The notes under the pieces: generated by a model
What the model was told of the DNA's origin: nothing
Seen by the model: the letters and a program-made list of their open reading frames with translations, nothing else
The model's database searches: none
From: Luteimonas deserti
GTDB lineage: Bacteria; Pseudomonadota; Gammaproteobacteria; Xanthomonadales; Xanthomonadaceae
NCBI RefSeq assembly: GCF_013425765.1
Contig: NZ_JACCJZ010000020.1
Coordinates: 124,001-188,000 of the forward strand
Direction: 5' to 3'
Length of the DNA stretch: 64,000 bases
In this document: positions 27,051-36,920 of the stretch, one piece after another
How the letters are laid out: each line of letters opens with the position of its first letter
How positions within the stretch are numbered: position 1 is the stretch's first letter
Program-made: the position numbers and the translations under genes

Positions 27051-28430
27051 TTAAAGGGTTTTCGGCCGGATCCGGCGGATCTGGTCGCCTGCCGCGTCGT
27101 CCGCGCCACGCGACTTGTTGATCGCGTACACCGTGCCGTCGCCGACCGGCAGGACGTGGTTGGGGAACGTGCCCCCGTCGAGGTTGGCGACGATGGTGCC
27201 GTTCGCGTCCACCGCCGTGATCGTGCCGGCGCCGCGGCTCGCCACATAGGCCAGCTTCGTGTGCGGATCGAAGGCGACGTACACGGCGCCGGCGCCGACG
27301 TAGACGTCGTGCAGCACCTCGCCGGTATCGGCGTTGGCGATCACCAGGTTGTCGCTGCCCTGCGCGGCGACGTAGAGGCGGCGTCCCTCGGGATCGATCG
27401 CGACGCCGATGCCACCGTTGATGGTCGGGAAGCGGAACATGTTGTCCACCGCGCCGGTGGCGCCATCGAGCACCACGACCTCGCCGGTCGACAGCCCCAC
27501 GGAGTACAGCTTGCCGGCCACCGGGTCGAGGGTCAGCGCCATCGGGCCGAATTCCCCGCCGCGCACCTTCGACTCCACGGTCAGGTCCTGCACGACCTCG
27601 AGCGTCGTCGCGTCGAACGCCACGAACTTGCCGCCGCCGAAGCCGCTGGCCCAGACGCGGTTGTCCTTGGTGTCCACGACCAAATCGCGGCCGTGCGGCA
27701 GGACGCCCGGTTCGAACTGCTTGACCAGCGACAGGTCCGACTGGCGGTAGACGGCCACGGTGTCGTCGCGCGTGTTCGTGACCCAGACGTTGCCGTTGGC
27801 ATCGTCGACGGCGACGCCGTAGACGGCGTAGACGCGGCCATCCGTCTGGCCCTCGACCTGCGCCGGCGTGACGCGTGCGGTGATCTCCAGCGTCTGCGGA
27901 TCCACCTTGAGGAGTTCGGACTGCTTGACCGGCGGCCGGCCCACGGCCGCGGTCACGAACAGCGCATCGTTGCGCGCGCTGTAGGCCACCTGGTAGAGGC
28001 CCTGCACCAGATCATTGGTGGCCACGTCGAAGCGATCCGCGCCCGACAGCGGCACGTCCTTGGAGACCTTGAGCTCGATCACGGCAGCGGCATCCGGGTT
28101 GGCGACACGCACGACCACCGGATGGCGGCCGACGGACGCATCGGCAGGCACCTGCACCCGGCCGCCGATACGGCCTTCGGCATCGGCGGTCCAGGGACGG
28201 TTGAGCACGGTCTCGCCGCGCAGCAGGGTCACGGACTGGCCGGGTTTGAAGCCCTGGCCGGTCATCTCGACCGAATCGCCGGCCTTGATCACCGGGCTCG
28301 CGGCGCGCACGGCGCCCTTGAAGTCGGGATCGGGCTGGGCGAAGCCCTGCGCGCCGGCGACGCCGGCAGCGGCGCAAAGGGCAAGGGACAGGGCAGCGAA
28401 CCGCAGGCGACGCGAGGACAGCTTTTGCAT
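27051..28430 (-). CDS. YncE-like periplasmic beta-propeller protein
   Basis: A 459-residue exported protein. A signal peptide (LRFAALSLALCAAAGVAGA) and an Ig-like segment (about 40-125, with the MTGQGFKPGQSVTL type) lead into a seven-bladed YVTN/YncE propeller. Blade repeats such as GVAVDDANGNVWVTNTRDD and VAIDPEGRRLYVAAQGSDN are visible. E. coli yncE lies beside the TonB receptor gene yncD; here it sits in the receptor-importer operon. A role as a scaffold or chelate-handling protein is an inference. Confidence 0.85.
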   Translation of the reverse strand: MQKLSSRRLRFAALSLALCAAAGVAGAQGFAQPDPDFKGAVRAASPVIKAGDSVEMTGQGFKPGQSVTLLRGETVLNRPWTADAEGRIGGRVQVPADASVGRHPVVVRVANPDAAAVIELKVSKDVPLSGADRFDVATNDLVQGLYQVAYSARNDALFVTAAVGRPPVKQSELLKVDPQTLEITARVTPAQVEGQTDGRVYAVYGVAVDDANGNVWVTNTRDDTVAVYRQSDLSLVKQFEPGVLPHGRDLVVDTKDNRVWASGFGGGKFVAFDATTLEVVQDLTVESKVRGGEFGPMALTLDPVAGKLYSVGLSTGEVVVLDGATGAVDNMFRFPTINGGIGVAIDPEGRRLYVAAQGSDNLVIANADTGEVLHDVYVGAGAVYVAFDPHTKLAYVASRGAGTITAVDANGTIVANLDGGTFPNHVLPVGDGTVYAINKSRGADDAAGDQIRRIRPKTL

Positions 28431-28555
28431 GACGAACTCCTGGAGCTGGGGTTTGGCCGGCGCTGGATGGCACCGGCTCGAGACTGCGGGGTGTATGTGG
28501 ATCGCCGTCATGCCACGGACGAGCGTCTTTGCGCGGATGTCCTGCGCCGGGCTGC

Positions 28556-29596
28556 TCACCGCGCCGGCTCCACGCCGTCGGCACGGCTCGGGGTGTCGCT
28601 GTGGTCGGCGATCCCGGTGACCACGTGCAGCGCCCACATCAGCGAGGCGCGGAACATCGGGCCATGGGTCAGCCCGTGGAATTCGCGGTAGGTCACCTGC
28701 AGTCCGTCGACCGCCGACAGGCGCCCGGCAAGTTTCTCGGCCGAGTCCGGCGGCGCCGCCGCGATGCGGCGCAGGTGCACCTGCACGCGCGGATCGCCGA
28801 GATCGCGGTGCGCGACCTGGCGTTCGCCGCCGCCCAGGCCGATCAGCACGCGGGCCCGGCGCCCGGCGTTGTGGGCCACGAACCGCTGCTCGGGCGCGCC
28901 GAGCAGGGCGCCATCGCCCCACCACAGCGACGGGCTGCCGGCGGCATAGGTGTCGAAGGCGCCCGCGCGGGTGTAGAGCGTATGCAGGGCGAACAGGCCC
29001 GCCAGCGAATGGCCCCACAGGGTCTGGCGGTCGGGGTCGGTGGGCACGCGGCGCGCGACCTCGGGGCGCACGTCGCGCTCGATCACCTCAAGCAGCGCAT
29101 CCCCGCCGCCGCCGCCGGTGATGGTGGTGCCGTCGCGCACCGGACGCTCGCCGGGGAACGGGGTGTAGTCGCGCGTGCGCGCTTCGGAATCGATGCGCAG
29201 GTCGTTGGCGTAACCCACGAACACCAGCGCATGCGGCACCGGCTGCGCGGCGAGTTCGGCGAGCAGGGCCTGATCGAACTCGATCAGCGCGGCATTGCCG
29301 TCGAGCATCCAGAACGCCGGCCAGCCGCCTTCGGGCGCATCGCCCTTCGGCGCCGCGACATGGACGCGCCAGATCCGCTGGCCATCGGCGCTGCGCACCT
29401 CGAACCGTTCGAACGCGTAGTGCGGCGAGGGCTGGCTGGCGACGGTCTCGCCGATCGAGCGCGTCGGATCACGCTGCTGCGCGGACGCGGCCTGGGGCAC
29501 GGCCTGCAGCGCGAACAACAGGCCGGCGGCCGCGGCGAGCGTGGTCAGGCGCAGCGGACGGGTGGCGGAGGATCTGCGGAGCGTCATGCGGGGCAT
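28556..29596 (-). CDS. IroE/Fes-like siderophore esterase (alpha/beta hydrolase), exported
   Basis: A 346-residue alpha/beta hydrolase with a signal peptide (TTLAAAAGLLFALQAVPQAASA). The nucleophile elbow is GHSLAG; a late His in FHGLTHGP and an acidic residue complete the expected triad. The PAFWMLDGNAA and VFVGYANDLRID segments match periplasmic IroE-type esterases, which linearise or cleave enterobactin-type tri-esters. The position between receptor and importer genes fits release of iron or processing of the siderophore. Start ATG 29596, or 29587 three residues later. Confidence 0.85.
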   Translation of the reverse strand: MPRMTLRRSSATRPLRLTTLAAAAGLLFALQAVPQAASAQQRDPTRSIGETVASQPSPHYAFERFEVRSADGQRIWRVHVAAPKGDAPEGGWPAFWMLDGNAALIEFDQALLAELAAQPVPHALVFVGYANDLRIDSEARTRDYTPFPGERPVRDGTTITGGGGGDALLEVIERDVRPEVARRVPTDPDRQTLWGHSLAGLFALHTLYTRAGAFDTYAAGSPSLWWGDGALLGAPEQRFVAHNAGRRARVLIGLGGGERQVAHRDLGDPRVQVHLRRIAAAPPDSAEKLAGRLSAVDGLQVTYREFHGLTHGPMFRASLMWALHVVTGIADHSDTPSRADGVEPAR

Positions 29597-29708
29597 CGTG
29601 GGTGCGGGGTCCGATCTTCGGGCGACGAGCCGGATGCGTCCAGGTTGTCGCGGCGTGGAGGCCGGACCGCAGTGGGTCCGTGCGGATGCGGCCCGAGGCC
29701 GCGTTGCA

Positions 29709-31970
29709 TCAGAAGCCGATGTGCATGCTGACGTAGTAGGCGCGGCCGGGCTCGTTGTAGGTCGCAGCGCCGGCCTGGCTGCTGCTGGATTCGCGGAACA
29801 GCTGCTTGTCGAGCACGTTGTTGACGCCGCCGCCGAGGCTCACGGTGTGGGTGATCCGGTAGCGCGCGCCGAGGCCCCAGACGCTGTAGGGCCCCCGCAC
29901 CTGGCGCAGCGACGCGCAATCGGCACCGGCCTCGCTGCAACGGTCGTCGTTGTTCATGTCGCGCGTCGCCGGTTCCTGGCGTCCATAGAAGGTGCCGGTG
30001 AGCAGCAGCGACAGCGCGTCGCTGGCCTGCCAGTCGAGCGAGGTGTTGACGGTGTATTCGGGAATCACCGACAGCGGCTGGCCGGTCAGCTTGTTCTCGT
30101 TTTCGATCATCCAGGTGACGTTGTTGTTCCACTTCAGCACGTCGCCGCGGGTCCCGAGCAGCGGGATGTTGAGATTGCCTTCGAGTCCCTGGACCACGGC
30201 CTCGGGGGCGTTATCCCAGCGGAAGATGCGCGCCGGCTGCACGCCCGGCGGCGGCTGTGTCTGTCCCACCGGCACGTAGCCCGAGACGATCTTGTCCTCG
30301 TAGTCGTTGTGGAAGTACGTCAGCGAGGCATGGTGGCCACTGGCCGGCGCCCATTCGATGCCGATTTCCTTGTTGAGGCTGGTCTCGGCGTCGAGGCCGG
30401 CGTTGCCCTGCACGTAGCAGCCCGAACCCAGGCTGGCGTAGGTGTCCGGGCAGCCGTTGCCGCGCGTGTAGTAGAGGTAGCTGGGGTTGGACTGGTAGAG
30501 GTTGGGCGCCTTGAACGCGCGCGCCACGCCGCCCTTGAGCTTGACCTCGTCGTTGATCGCGAACTGCACGTTGAGGCTGGGGCTGGTGTTGTTGCCGAAC
30601 TGGCTGTGGTGGTCGAAGCGCAGGCCCGGCGTGACGATCCAGCGCTCGCCCAGGTAGATGTTGTCCTCGATGAAGCCTGCCGTGGTGCGCGCCTCGGCCC
30701 GACCGCCGCCGCGGGACGGGTCGAGGCCCGGGACACCGCCGCCGGCGCTGCCGGACTGCGACACCGAGTAGGGATCTTCCAGTTCGCTGTCACGGTGTTC
30801 GAAGCCGACCGTCCAGATGTGCTCCGCCGCGCCCAGGGTCGTGGGCAGGCTGAACTCGCCATCGATGGCGGCATTGCGCAGGCGCGAGGTGGACCAGGCA
30901 TGGGGATCCCCGATCGAGCCTTCGGGCCCACCGGCGAGACCTTCGTTGAGGCGCTTGTTGTTGGTGCCTTCGAAGGCCAGCGTGAGGCGCGAGGACCCGT
31001 CGCCGAAGCGCCCGCGGTGGGTCAGCGCACCGCTGTTGCGGTACATGCGGTTGGTCTCGGCGCCGGCATTGGCCAGTTCGGTGAGCAGCGGGGTGCCGTC
31101 GAGGCTGACCGCGCGATCACCGGCGAAGATATTGCCCTGGCGGCTGGTGCCGGCCTCGAATTCGAGCACGTGCGCGTCGCTGATATCCCAGCGCAGCAGC
31201 GCGTTGAGGTCGCGGTTGCGCACGCCCTCGCGGCCGGCCGGCGGGGTGACGCCGTTGCCGGTGAGGAAATCGGCGTTGAGGTCGAGCGAATCGGCGTCGG
31301 TCTTGTTGACGTTGCCGTATAGGCGGAACGACAAGGCATCGGTCAGCGGGCCGCTCAGGGTCACGCCGGCGCGCTGGCTGCCGCCTTCATCGCCGTGCTG
31401 CGGGACCTGGCCGAACAGGCTCAGCGCGCCGGTCAGCTCGCCGGTCGGGCGCCTGGTGATGATGTTGACCACGCCGCCGGATGCGCCGGAGCCGTAGCGC
31501 GCCGCAGCCGGGCCGCGCAGCACCTCGATGCGCTCCACCGCCTCGGCCGGCACCCAGTTGGTGTCGCCGCGGGTGTTGCGCTCGCCGCTGCGGCCCATGC
31601 GGATCGAATCGCGCGAGCCGACCGGCTTGCCGTCGACCAGGATCAGGGTGTTTTCCGGCCCCATGCCGCGCAGGTCGATCTGGCGGTTGTTGCCGTACTG
31701 GCCCGAGGCGCTGTTTCCGGTGAGGTTGACGCCCGGCATCGTGCGGATCAGTTCCGACAGATCGTTCGCCGGCGGTCGGCGCTCGATGTCCTCGACCGTG
31801 ATGACCGAGCTGCCCAGGGCCTGGCGCGCGATTGCCGCGGCGGTCACGCGGACGGTATCGAGTTCGGTCGCTTCCCCGGTGTCGGAGGTCTGGGCCAGGG
31901 CGGGCGTGGTGAGCAGCAGGGCAAGCGACACGAACAGGGCGGTACGGGTCTGGCGACGGGACGGGGACAT
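29709..31970 (-). CDS. FepA-like TonB-dependent catecholate siderophore receptor
   Basis: A 753-residue outer-membrane receptor. A signal peptide (RTALFVSLALLLTTPALAQ) is followed by a TonB-box-like ELDTVRVTA. The plug domain (about 50-190) has RQIDLRGMGPENTLILVDGKP and RIEVLRGPAAARYGSGASGG, then a 22-strand barrel ending in aromatic GF. The plug resembles FepA/PfeA/BfrD receptors for catecholates. ATG 31970 is picked for the signal peptide; upstream in-frame codons enter the promoter. It is the first gene of a six-gene import operon. Confidence 0.93.
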   Translation of the reverse strand: MSPSRRQTRTALFVSLALLLTTPALAQTSDTGEATELDTVRVTAAAIARQALGSSVITVEDIERRPPANDLSELIRTMPGVNLTGNSASGQYGNNRQIDLRGMGPENTLILVDGKPVGSRDSIRMGRSGERNTRGDTNWVPAEAVERIEVLRGPAAARYGSGASGGVVNIITRRPTGELTGALSLFGQVPQHGDEGGSQRAGVTLSGPLTDALSFRLYGNVNKTDADSLDLNADFLTGNGVTPPAGREGVRNRDLNALLRWDISDAHVLEFEAGTSRQGNIFAGDRAVSLDGTPLLTELANAGAETNRMYRNSGALTHRGRFGDGSSRLTLAFEGTNNKRLNEGLAGGPEGSIGDPHAWSTSRLRNAAIDGEFSLPTTLGAAEHIWTVGFEHRDSELEDPYSVSQSGSAGGGVPGLDPSRGGGRAEARTTAGFIEDNIYLGERWIVTPGLRFDHHSQFGNNTSPSLNVQFAINDEVKLKGGVARAFKAPNLYQSNPSYLYYTRGNGCPDTYASLGSGCYVQGNAGLDAETSLNKEIGIEWAPASGHHASLTYFHNDYEDKIVSGYVPVGQTQPPPGVQPARIFRWDNAPEAVVQGLEGNLNIPLLGTRGDVLKWNNNVTWMIENENKLTGQPLSVIPEYTVNTSLDWQASDALSLLLTGTFYGRQEPATRDMNNDDRCSEAGADCASLRQVRGPYSVWGLGARYRITHTVSLGGGVNNVLDKQLFRESSSSQAGAATYNEPGRAYYVSMHIGF

Positions 31971-32049
31971 CGGGGGGGAGGCTCCGGCGGAGAAGACGCG
32001 CCTTGGCGGTTTGGCAGGCGATGGGCCGCCGTATCGGCGGGGAGCGGCG

Positions 32050-32078
32050 ATAGTAGAATTAATGCGAACAATTCTCAA
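32050..32078 (-). promoter_or_regulatory. Promoter of the receptor-import operon
   Basis: Read on the minus strand, TTGAGA (32078-32073) and TACTAT (32055-32050) are separated by exactly 17 bp. This is a near-consensus sigma70 promoter, about 80 bp upstream of the receptor ATG. A Fur-box-like sequence overlaps the -35 and spacer. Confidence 0.7.
32063..32077. promoter_or_regulatory. Fur box over receptor promoter
   Basis: TGCGAACAATTCTCA matches the 7-1-7 Fur consensus (TGATAATnATTATCA) at 10 of 14 defined positions. It lies across the -35/spacer of the receptor promoter, so iron-loaded Fur would block polymerase. Assignment rests on match and context. Confidence 0.65.
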
Positions 32079-32137
32079 TCACCCGACTCGGACGACTGCT
32101 GCGTCCCACTGCAGCGCCATCCGCTCAAATGCGACCT

Positions 32138-32149
32138 GTTATCATTCTC
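32138..32149. promoter_or_regulatory. Fur-box-like element before siderophore synthesis operon
   Basis: GTTATCATTCTC reads on the other strand as two consecutive hexamers, GAGAAT and GATAAC, close to the GATAAT unit. It overlaps TATCAT (32140-32145), a plausible -10 for the MFS-ent operon, 89 bp upstream of the MFS ATG. No good -35 is seen. Confidence 0.55.
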
Positions 32150-32233
32150 CCACCAGAGCCGGGCTCCGGCATTCCTTCCAGGCACGCGGCGCCGTCCTCC
32201 TGCGCTGCCGTGCGCGCCGTCGATCGAGACCAG

Positions 32234-33442
32234 ATGCACACCGCGACTACCACGCGTCCTGCCGCTTCCGCCCTGCCGGTGCTGGTGTTCACCGCGCTCA
32301 CGGGCACCATGGCGATGATGGCGTTCGTGGCCGTGGTCGGGCCGGTCGTGCGCCTGCTGGGCCTGGCGGAATGGCATGCCGGCCTGTCGGTCACGGCCGC
32401 CGGCGTGTTGTGGATGCTGTCGGCGCGACGCTGGGGCCGCCTGAGCGACCGAATCGGACGCCGCCGTGTGCTGCTGGCCGGACTGGCCGGATACGCGGTC
32501 GTCTACATCGTGATGGCGGTGTTCGTGGATTCGGCCTTGCGCGCGCCGCCTGCGGTCTGGCTCTCGGTCGTCGTACTGGTGGCGACCCGCGCCCTGGTCG
32601 GCCTGTTCTATGCGGCGATTCCCCCGACCGCAGCGGCGATGGTGGCCGACGAGGTAGCGCCGGGCCAGCGCGGCGCGGCAATGGCCAAGCTCGGTACGGC
32701 CAATGCGCTGGGCATGGTGCTGGGCCCGGCGGCTGCCGGCTGGATCGCCTTCCACAGCATCGCCATGGCGCTGTACGTCGCCGCTGCGTTGCCGCTCCTC
32801 GCGCTCGCGGTGTTGTGGTGGCGGCTGCCGGACACGCCGCCGGTCGACGCCGCGTCCCGGAACCCCCGGCCACCGATGGCGCTGGCCGATGCGCGGCTGC
32901 GGCTGCCGCTGATGACCGTCTTCGCGGCCATGGTGTCGGTGAGCATCGCCCAGGTCGTGGTCGGGTTCTTCGCGATCGACCGGCTGCAGCTTTCTCCCGC
33001 CGATGGCGCGCGCGTGGCCGGCCTGTCGCTGACCGTGGTCGGCATCGGCCTGGTGTTGGCGCAGGCATTGGTGATGCGCTTGAGGTCGGTGGCACCCGCG
33101 CGCTGGATCACGGTGGGGGCGCTGGTCTCGGGCGCAGGCTTCGCCTCGGTGGCCCTGATCGGCACGCAGTGGCAGCTGCTGCTGGCCTACGGCGTCTCTG
33201 CGTTCGGCATGGGCCTGGTGTTTCCCTCGTTCCAGGCGCTGGCGGCCGATTCGGTCGAAGCGCACGAGCAGGGCGCGGCTGCCGGTACCGTTGCGGCTGT
33301 GCAGGGCATGGGCATGATCGCGGGTCCGCTGCTCGGCACCGTGCTCTACCGCTGGTCGCCGGCGCTGCCGTATCTGTTCGTCGGCATCGTGCTCGCTTCG
33401 CTGGCAGCCGTGGCCGCGACCCATCCGGCGCGCCGCGCATGA
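32234..33442 (+). CDS. MFS exporter, probable siderophore efflux
   Basis: A 402-residue major-facilitator protein with 12 predicted helices. The loop 2-3 signature GRLSDRIGRRRVLLAG is intact. It heads the ent operon and its stop overlaps the entC start by 4 bp, so it most likely exports the finished catecholate, as EntS does in E. coli (inference from position). ATG 32234 follows the Fur-type element; the frame is open further upstream without MFS features. Confidence 0.83.
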   Translation: MHTATTTRPAASALPVLVFTALTGTMAMMAFVAVVGPVVRLLGLAEWHAGLSVTAAGVLWMLSARRWGRLSDRIGRRRVLLAGLAGYAVVYIVMAVFVDSALRAPPAVWLSVVVLVATRALVGLFYAAIPPTAAAMVADEVAPGQRGAAMAKLGTANALGMVLGPAAAGWIAFHSIAMALYVAAALPLLALAVLWWRLPDTPPVDAASRNPRPPMALADARLRLPLMTVFAAMVSVSIAQVVVGFFAIDRLQLSPADGARVAGLSLTVVGIGLVLAQALVMRLRSVAPARWITVGALVSGAGFASVALIGTQWQLLLAYGVSAFGMGLVFPSFQALAADSVEAHEQGAAAGTVAAVQGMGMIAGPLLGTVLYRWSPALPYLFVGIVLASLAAVAATHPARRA

Positions 33443-34611
33443 GCGCCGTCGCCCGCCCGATGCCCCCTGCGCAGGCCGCCGGGGACGACCATGGGACCGA
33501 CGGTTTCCGTCTGTCCGCGCCCGGCCGGCACCTGGCCACCGAAGGCGTGCAGGCCCGTCTGCCCGCCGGTGCGACGTCCACCCTCGGGGCGCGTGTCGGT
33601 GCGTTCTTCTCGGCGACGCGGTCCGGGCCGGATCTGCTGGTCGGGGCGCTGCCGTTCGATCCCCACCACGACGACGCGCTGTACCAGCCGCTGCAGCGCT
33701 CGGCCAGGCCTGCCGGCACCCAGCCCGCGCCCGCTGGGCGCGTGATCGCGACTGCCGAGCAGCCCTCCGCCGACGACTATGCAAGCGCGGTGGGGCGCTG
33801 CATCGAGCGCCTGCGTGCAGCGCCGGACGGCGCCGAGGCACTGCGCAAGGTGGTGCTGGCGCGCGGGCTGCGGGTGGAGGCGGACGCGGCGATCGACCCG
33901 CACGCGCTCGCCGTGCGGCTCGGCCGCGATGCCAGCGTGACCACCTATGTCGTGCCGCTGCCGGTGGCGCCCGGTGAGGCGCCGGCGTGGCTGGTCGGCG
34001 CCACGCCCGAGCTGCTGGTGTCGCGGCGCGGGCGGGAGGTCGTGTCGCATCCGCTCGCGGGTTCGGCGCGGCGCCTTGGCGACGGCGCTGCCGATCGCGC
34101 CTGCACCGATGCCCTGCTGGCGTCGGCCAAGGACCTCGGCGAACACCGTTTCGTCGTGGAGGCGATCCTCGACGGCTTGGCGCCGCTGTGCAGCCAGCTG
34201 CGCGCGCCGCCACGGCCGTCGCTGCTCGCGACCGAGACGATGTGGCACCTGGCCACGCGGATCACCGGCACCCTGAAGAACGCAGAGACGTCCTCGGCCA
34301 CGCTCGCCGGACTGTTGCATCCGACCCCGGCGGTCTGCGGCACGCCGCGGCTGCCGGCGCTGCAGGCGATCCGCGCGCTCGAGCCCTTCGACCGTGGCTT
34401 CTACGCCGGCGCGGTCGGCTGGACCGATTCGTCCGGCGATGGCGACTGGTACGTCTCCATCCGCTGCGCGCGGGTGCAGGGCAATGCGATGCACCTCTTC
34501 GCCGGGGCCGGTATCGTGGCCGACTCCGTGCCCGCGCTCGAGGTCGAGGAGACCGCGGCGAAGTTCATGGCCTTGCGTAATGCGCTGGGCATCGACGACG
34601 CCCGCGCCTGA
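33439..34611 (+). CDS. entC: Isochorismate synthase EntC
   Basis: A 390-residue chorismate-utilising enzyme that converts chorismate to isochorismate, the first step to 2,3-dihydroxybenzoate. Conserved segments include LRKVVLARG, ATPELLVSR, the SHPLAGSARR stretch, HPTPAVCGTPR and FYAGAVGW, ending with AGAGIVADSVPALEVEET. The start overlaps the MFS stop by 4 bp. The catalytic core is complete. In this operon the product goes to EntB. Confidence 0.94.
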   Translation: MSAVARPMPPAQAAGDDHGTDGFRLSAPGRHLATEGVQARLPAGATSTLGARVGAFFSATRSGPDLLVGALPFDPHHDDALYQPLQRSARPAGTQPAPAGRVIATAEQPSADDYASAVGRCIERLRAAPDGAEALRKVVLARGLRVEADAAIDPHALAVRLGRDASVTTYVVPLPVAPGEAPAWLVGATPELLVSRRGREVVSHPLAGSARRLGDGAADRACTDALLASAKDLGEHRFVVEAILDGLAPLCSQLRAPPRPSLLATETMWHLATRITGTLKNAETSSATLAGLLHPTPAVCGTPRLPALQAIRALEPFDRGFYAGAVGWTDSSGDGDWYVSIRCARVQGNAMHLFAGAGIVADSVPALEVEETAAKFMALRNALGIDDARA

Positions 34612-34629
34612 GCGACGCCCCTGAAGACG

Positions 34630-36285
34630 ATGTACCGCATGTCCGATCCGACACCCCGAATACCGCTGCTTCAGCGCTGGCCCGACGCATTCGTCGCGCG
34701 CTACCGCGCTGCGGGCCACTGGCGCGGCGAGACCTTCCCCGGTTTCCTGCGCGAGCGCGCGTCGCGTTGCGCGCACTCGATCGCCGTCGTCGGCGGCGAC
34801 ACGCGCTGGACCTATGCGCAGCTGTGGACCGAGGCCGAGCGCATCGCCGCCGGCCTGCTCGCGCAGGGGCTTGCACCGGGCGACCGTGTGGTGGTGCAGC
34901 TGGGAAACGTCCCGGAATTCATCGCCGTGGTCAGCGCGCTGTTCCGCGCGCAGCTGGTGCCGGTCTACGCGTTGCCCGCACACCGTCTCACCGAAGTCGC
35001 GCACTTCGCGCGCAAGGCCGAGGCCTGCGCCTACGTCTGCGCGGAGCGCTATGAGGCGTTCGATTACCGCGCACTGGCCCGCCAGCTACAGGCGGAAGTG
35101 CCGGCGATGCGGCATGTGTTCGTCGTCGGAGATGCCGCGGAGTTCGTGTCCATCGCAGCGCTCGACGGCGCGCGCGATGCGCTGCCGGGCGATCCCGATC
35201 CGCAGTCGGTCGCATTCCTGCAGATTTCCGGCGGCAGCACCGGCCTGTCGAAGCTGATCCCGCGCACCCACGACGACTACATCTACAGCTTCCGCGCCAG
35301 CAACGATCTGTGCGGTATCGGCGCGGACAGCGTCTACATGGTCGCGCTGCCGGCCGCGCACAACTTCCCGATGAGTTCGCCGGGCTTCTTCGGCGCGCTG
35401 TATGCCGGCGCGCGCGTCGTGCTGAGCCCCGGTCCGGGGCCGGACGCCGCGTTTCCGTTGGTCGCACGCGAGCGCGTGACCTGCGTCGGCCTGGTGCCGC
35501 CGCTGGCGCTGCTTTGGGCCGATGCCGCGGGCAAGACCGCGTTCGATCTGTCGAGCCTGCAGGTGCTGCAGGTCGGCGGCGCCAAGCTGGTGCCGGAAGC
35601 CGCGCGGCGCGTGGTCGCGGGCCTGGGTTGCCGGCTGCAGCAGGTGTTCGGCATGGCCGAAGGTCTCGTGAACTACACCCGCCTCGATGATCCCGACGAA
35701 CTCGTACTGACCACACAGGGCCGGCCGATCAGCGACGACGATGAGGTGCTGGTGGTCGACGACCACGGCGCCCCGGTCGCCGACGGCGAGATCGGCCATC
35801 TGCTCACGCGTGGCCCGTACACGATCCGCGGCTATCACAACGACGATGCGGCGAACACGCGGTCGTTCACCGACGACGGCTTCTACCGCACCGGTGACAT
35901 GGTGCAGCGGCTGCCGAGCGGGCATCTGATCGTGCAGGGCCGGGCAACCGACCACATCAACCGCGCCGGCGAGAAGATCTCGGCCGAGGAGATCGAAGAC
36001 CATCTGCTCGCGCACCCGCAGGTGTTCGATGCCGCGGTGGTGTCGATTCCCGACGACTTCCTCGGCGAGCGCAGCTGCGCGTTCGTGATTCCGGGCGATA
36101 CGACGCCGCGTCCGGCCGAGCTGAAGGCCTGGGTGCGCGGACGCGGCCTGGCCGCGTTCAAGGTGCCGGACCAGATCGTGTTCGTCGATGCGTTCGGCAC
36201 CACGGCGGTCGGCAAGATCAGCAGGCGGGAACTGCGTGCGCAGCTGCGCGCGCGTTTCCTCGACGAGCAGAAGGACGCCGGCTGA
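34630..36285 (+). CDS. entE: 2,3-dihydroxybenzoate-AMP ligase EntE
   Basis: A 551-residue ANL-family adenylating enzyme. It activates 2,3-DHB and loads it on the aryl carrier protein. The phosphate-binding A3 motif SGGSTG is at residues 200-205 in [15 protein letters not shown]. The DHB-binding region [17 protein letters not shown], the A8 region [13 protein letters not shown] and the C-terminal lysine in [10 protein letters not shown] are all present. An alternative ATG three codons later is possible. It is 18 bp after entC and overlaps entB by 1 bp. Confidence 0.95.
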   Translation: MYRMSDPTPRIPLLQRWPDAFVARYRAAGHWRGETFPGFLRERASRCAHSIAVVGGDTRWTYAQLWTEAERIAAGLLAQGLAPGDRVVVQLGNVPEFIAVVSALFRAQLVPVYALPAHRLTEVAHFARKAEACAYVCAERYEAFDYRALARQLQAEVPAMRHVFVVGDAAEFVSIAALDGARDALPGDPDPQSVAFLQISGGSTGLSKLIPRTHDDYIYSFRASNDLCGIGADSVYMVALPAAHNFPMSSPGFFGALYAGARVVLSPGPGPDAAFPLVARERVTCVGLVPPLALLWADAAGKTAFDLSSLQVLQVGGAKLVPEAARRVVAGLGCRLQQVFGMAEGLVNYTRLDDPDELVLTTQGRPISDDDEVLVVDDHGAPVADGEIGHLLTRGPYTIRGYHNDDAANTRSFTDDGFYRTGDMVQRLPSGHLIVQGRATDHINRAGEKISAEEIEDHLLAHPQVFDAAVVSIPDDFLGERSCAFVIPGDTTPRPAELKAWVRGRGLAAFKVPDQIVFVDAFGTTAVGKISRRELRAQLRARFLDEQKDAG

Positions 36286-36920
36286 TGGGCCTGCCGAAGA
36301 TCGCACCGTATCCGCTGCCGACGGCCGACGAATTGCCGGCCGCGCGCGGCCAGTGGACGCCCGAAACCTCTCGCGCCGCGTTGCTCGTCCACGACATGCA
36401 GCGCTATTTCCTCGCCGCATTCGCGCAGGACGACGCGCCGTTGGCGCCCGCGCTCGAGAACCTCGCGCGCCTGCTCGCGCATTGCCGCGAGCGCGGCATT
36501 CCGGTGTTCTTCACCGCGCAGCGCGGCAACCAGGACCGGCGCGATCGCGGGCTGCAAGCCGATCTGTGGGGCCCCGGCATGCAGGCGATCCCGGAACACG
36601 AAGCCATCATCGACGTCCTGGCACCGGCCGACGGCGACCACGTGCTGGTCAAGCATCGCTACAGCGCCTTCCAGCGCAGCAATCTCGACACGCTGCTGCG
36701 CGCGCGTGGCCGTGACCAGCTGCTGATCACCGGCGTCTACGCCCACATCGGCGTGCTGTCGACGGCGACCGAGGCCTTCCAGCGGGATATCGAGACCTTC
36801 GTCGTCGCCGACGCGATCGCCGATTTCTCGCGCGCCGACCACGACCTCGCGCTGCACTGGATCGCGCGCACCTGCGGCGTGCCGCTGACCACCGACCGAC
36901 TTCTGGAACTGCTGCCATGA
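36285..36920 (+). CDS. entB: Isochorismatase EntB (no carrier domain)
   Basis: A 211-residue isochorismatase-fold hydrolase that converts isochorismate to 2,3-dihydro-2,3-dihydroxybenzoate. The catalytic Asp is Asp37 in LLVHDMQRYF; KHRYSAF carries the catalytic Lys, and ITGVYAHIGVLSTATEAF is the conserved oxyanion segment. E. coli EntB (about 285 residues) has a C-terminal aryl carrier domain. Here the protein stops before it, and the carrier is encoded separately by the next gene (4-bp overlap). Confidence 0.95.
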   Translation: MGLPKIAPYPLPTADELPAARGQWTPETSRAALLVHDMQRYFLAAFAQDDAPLAPALENLARLLAHCRERGIPVFFTAQRGNQDRRDRGLQADLWGPGMQAIPEHEAIIDVLAPADGDHVLVKHRYSAFQRSNLDTLLRARGRDQLLITGVYAHIGVLSTATEAFQRDIETFVVADAIADFSRADHDLALHWIARTCGVPLTTDRLLELLP

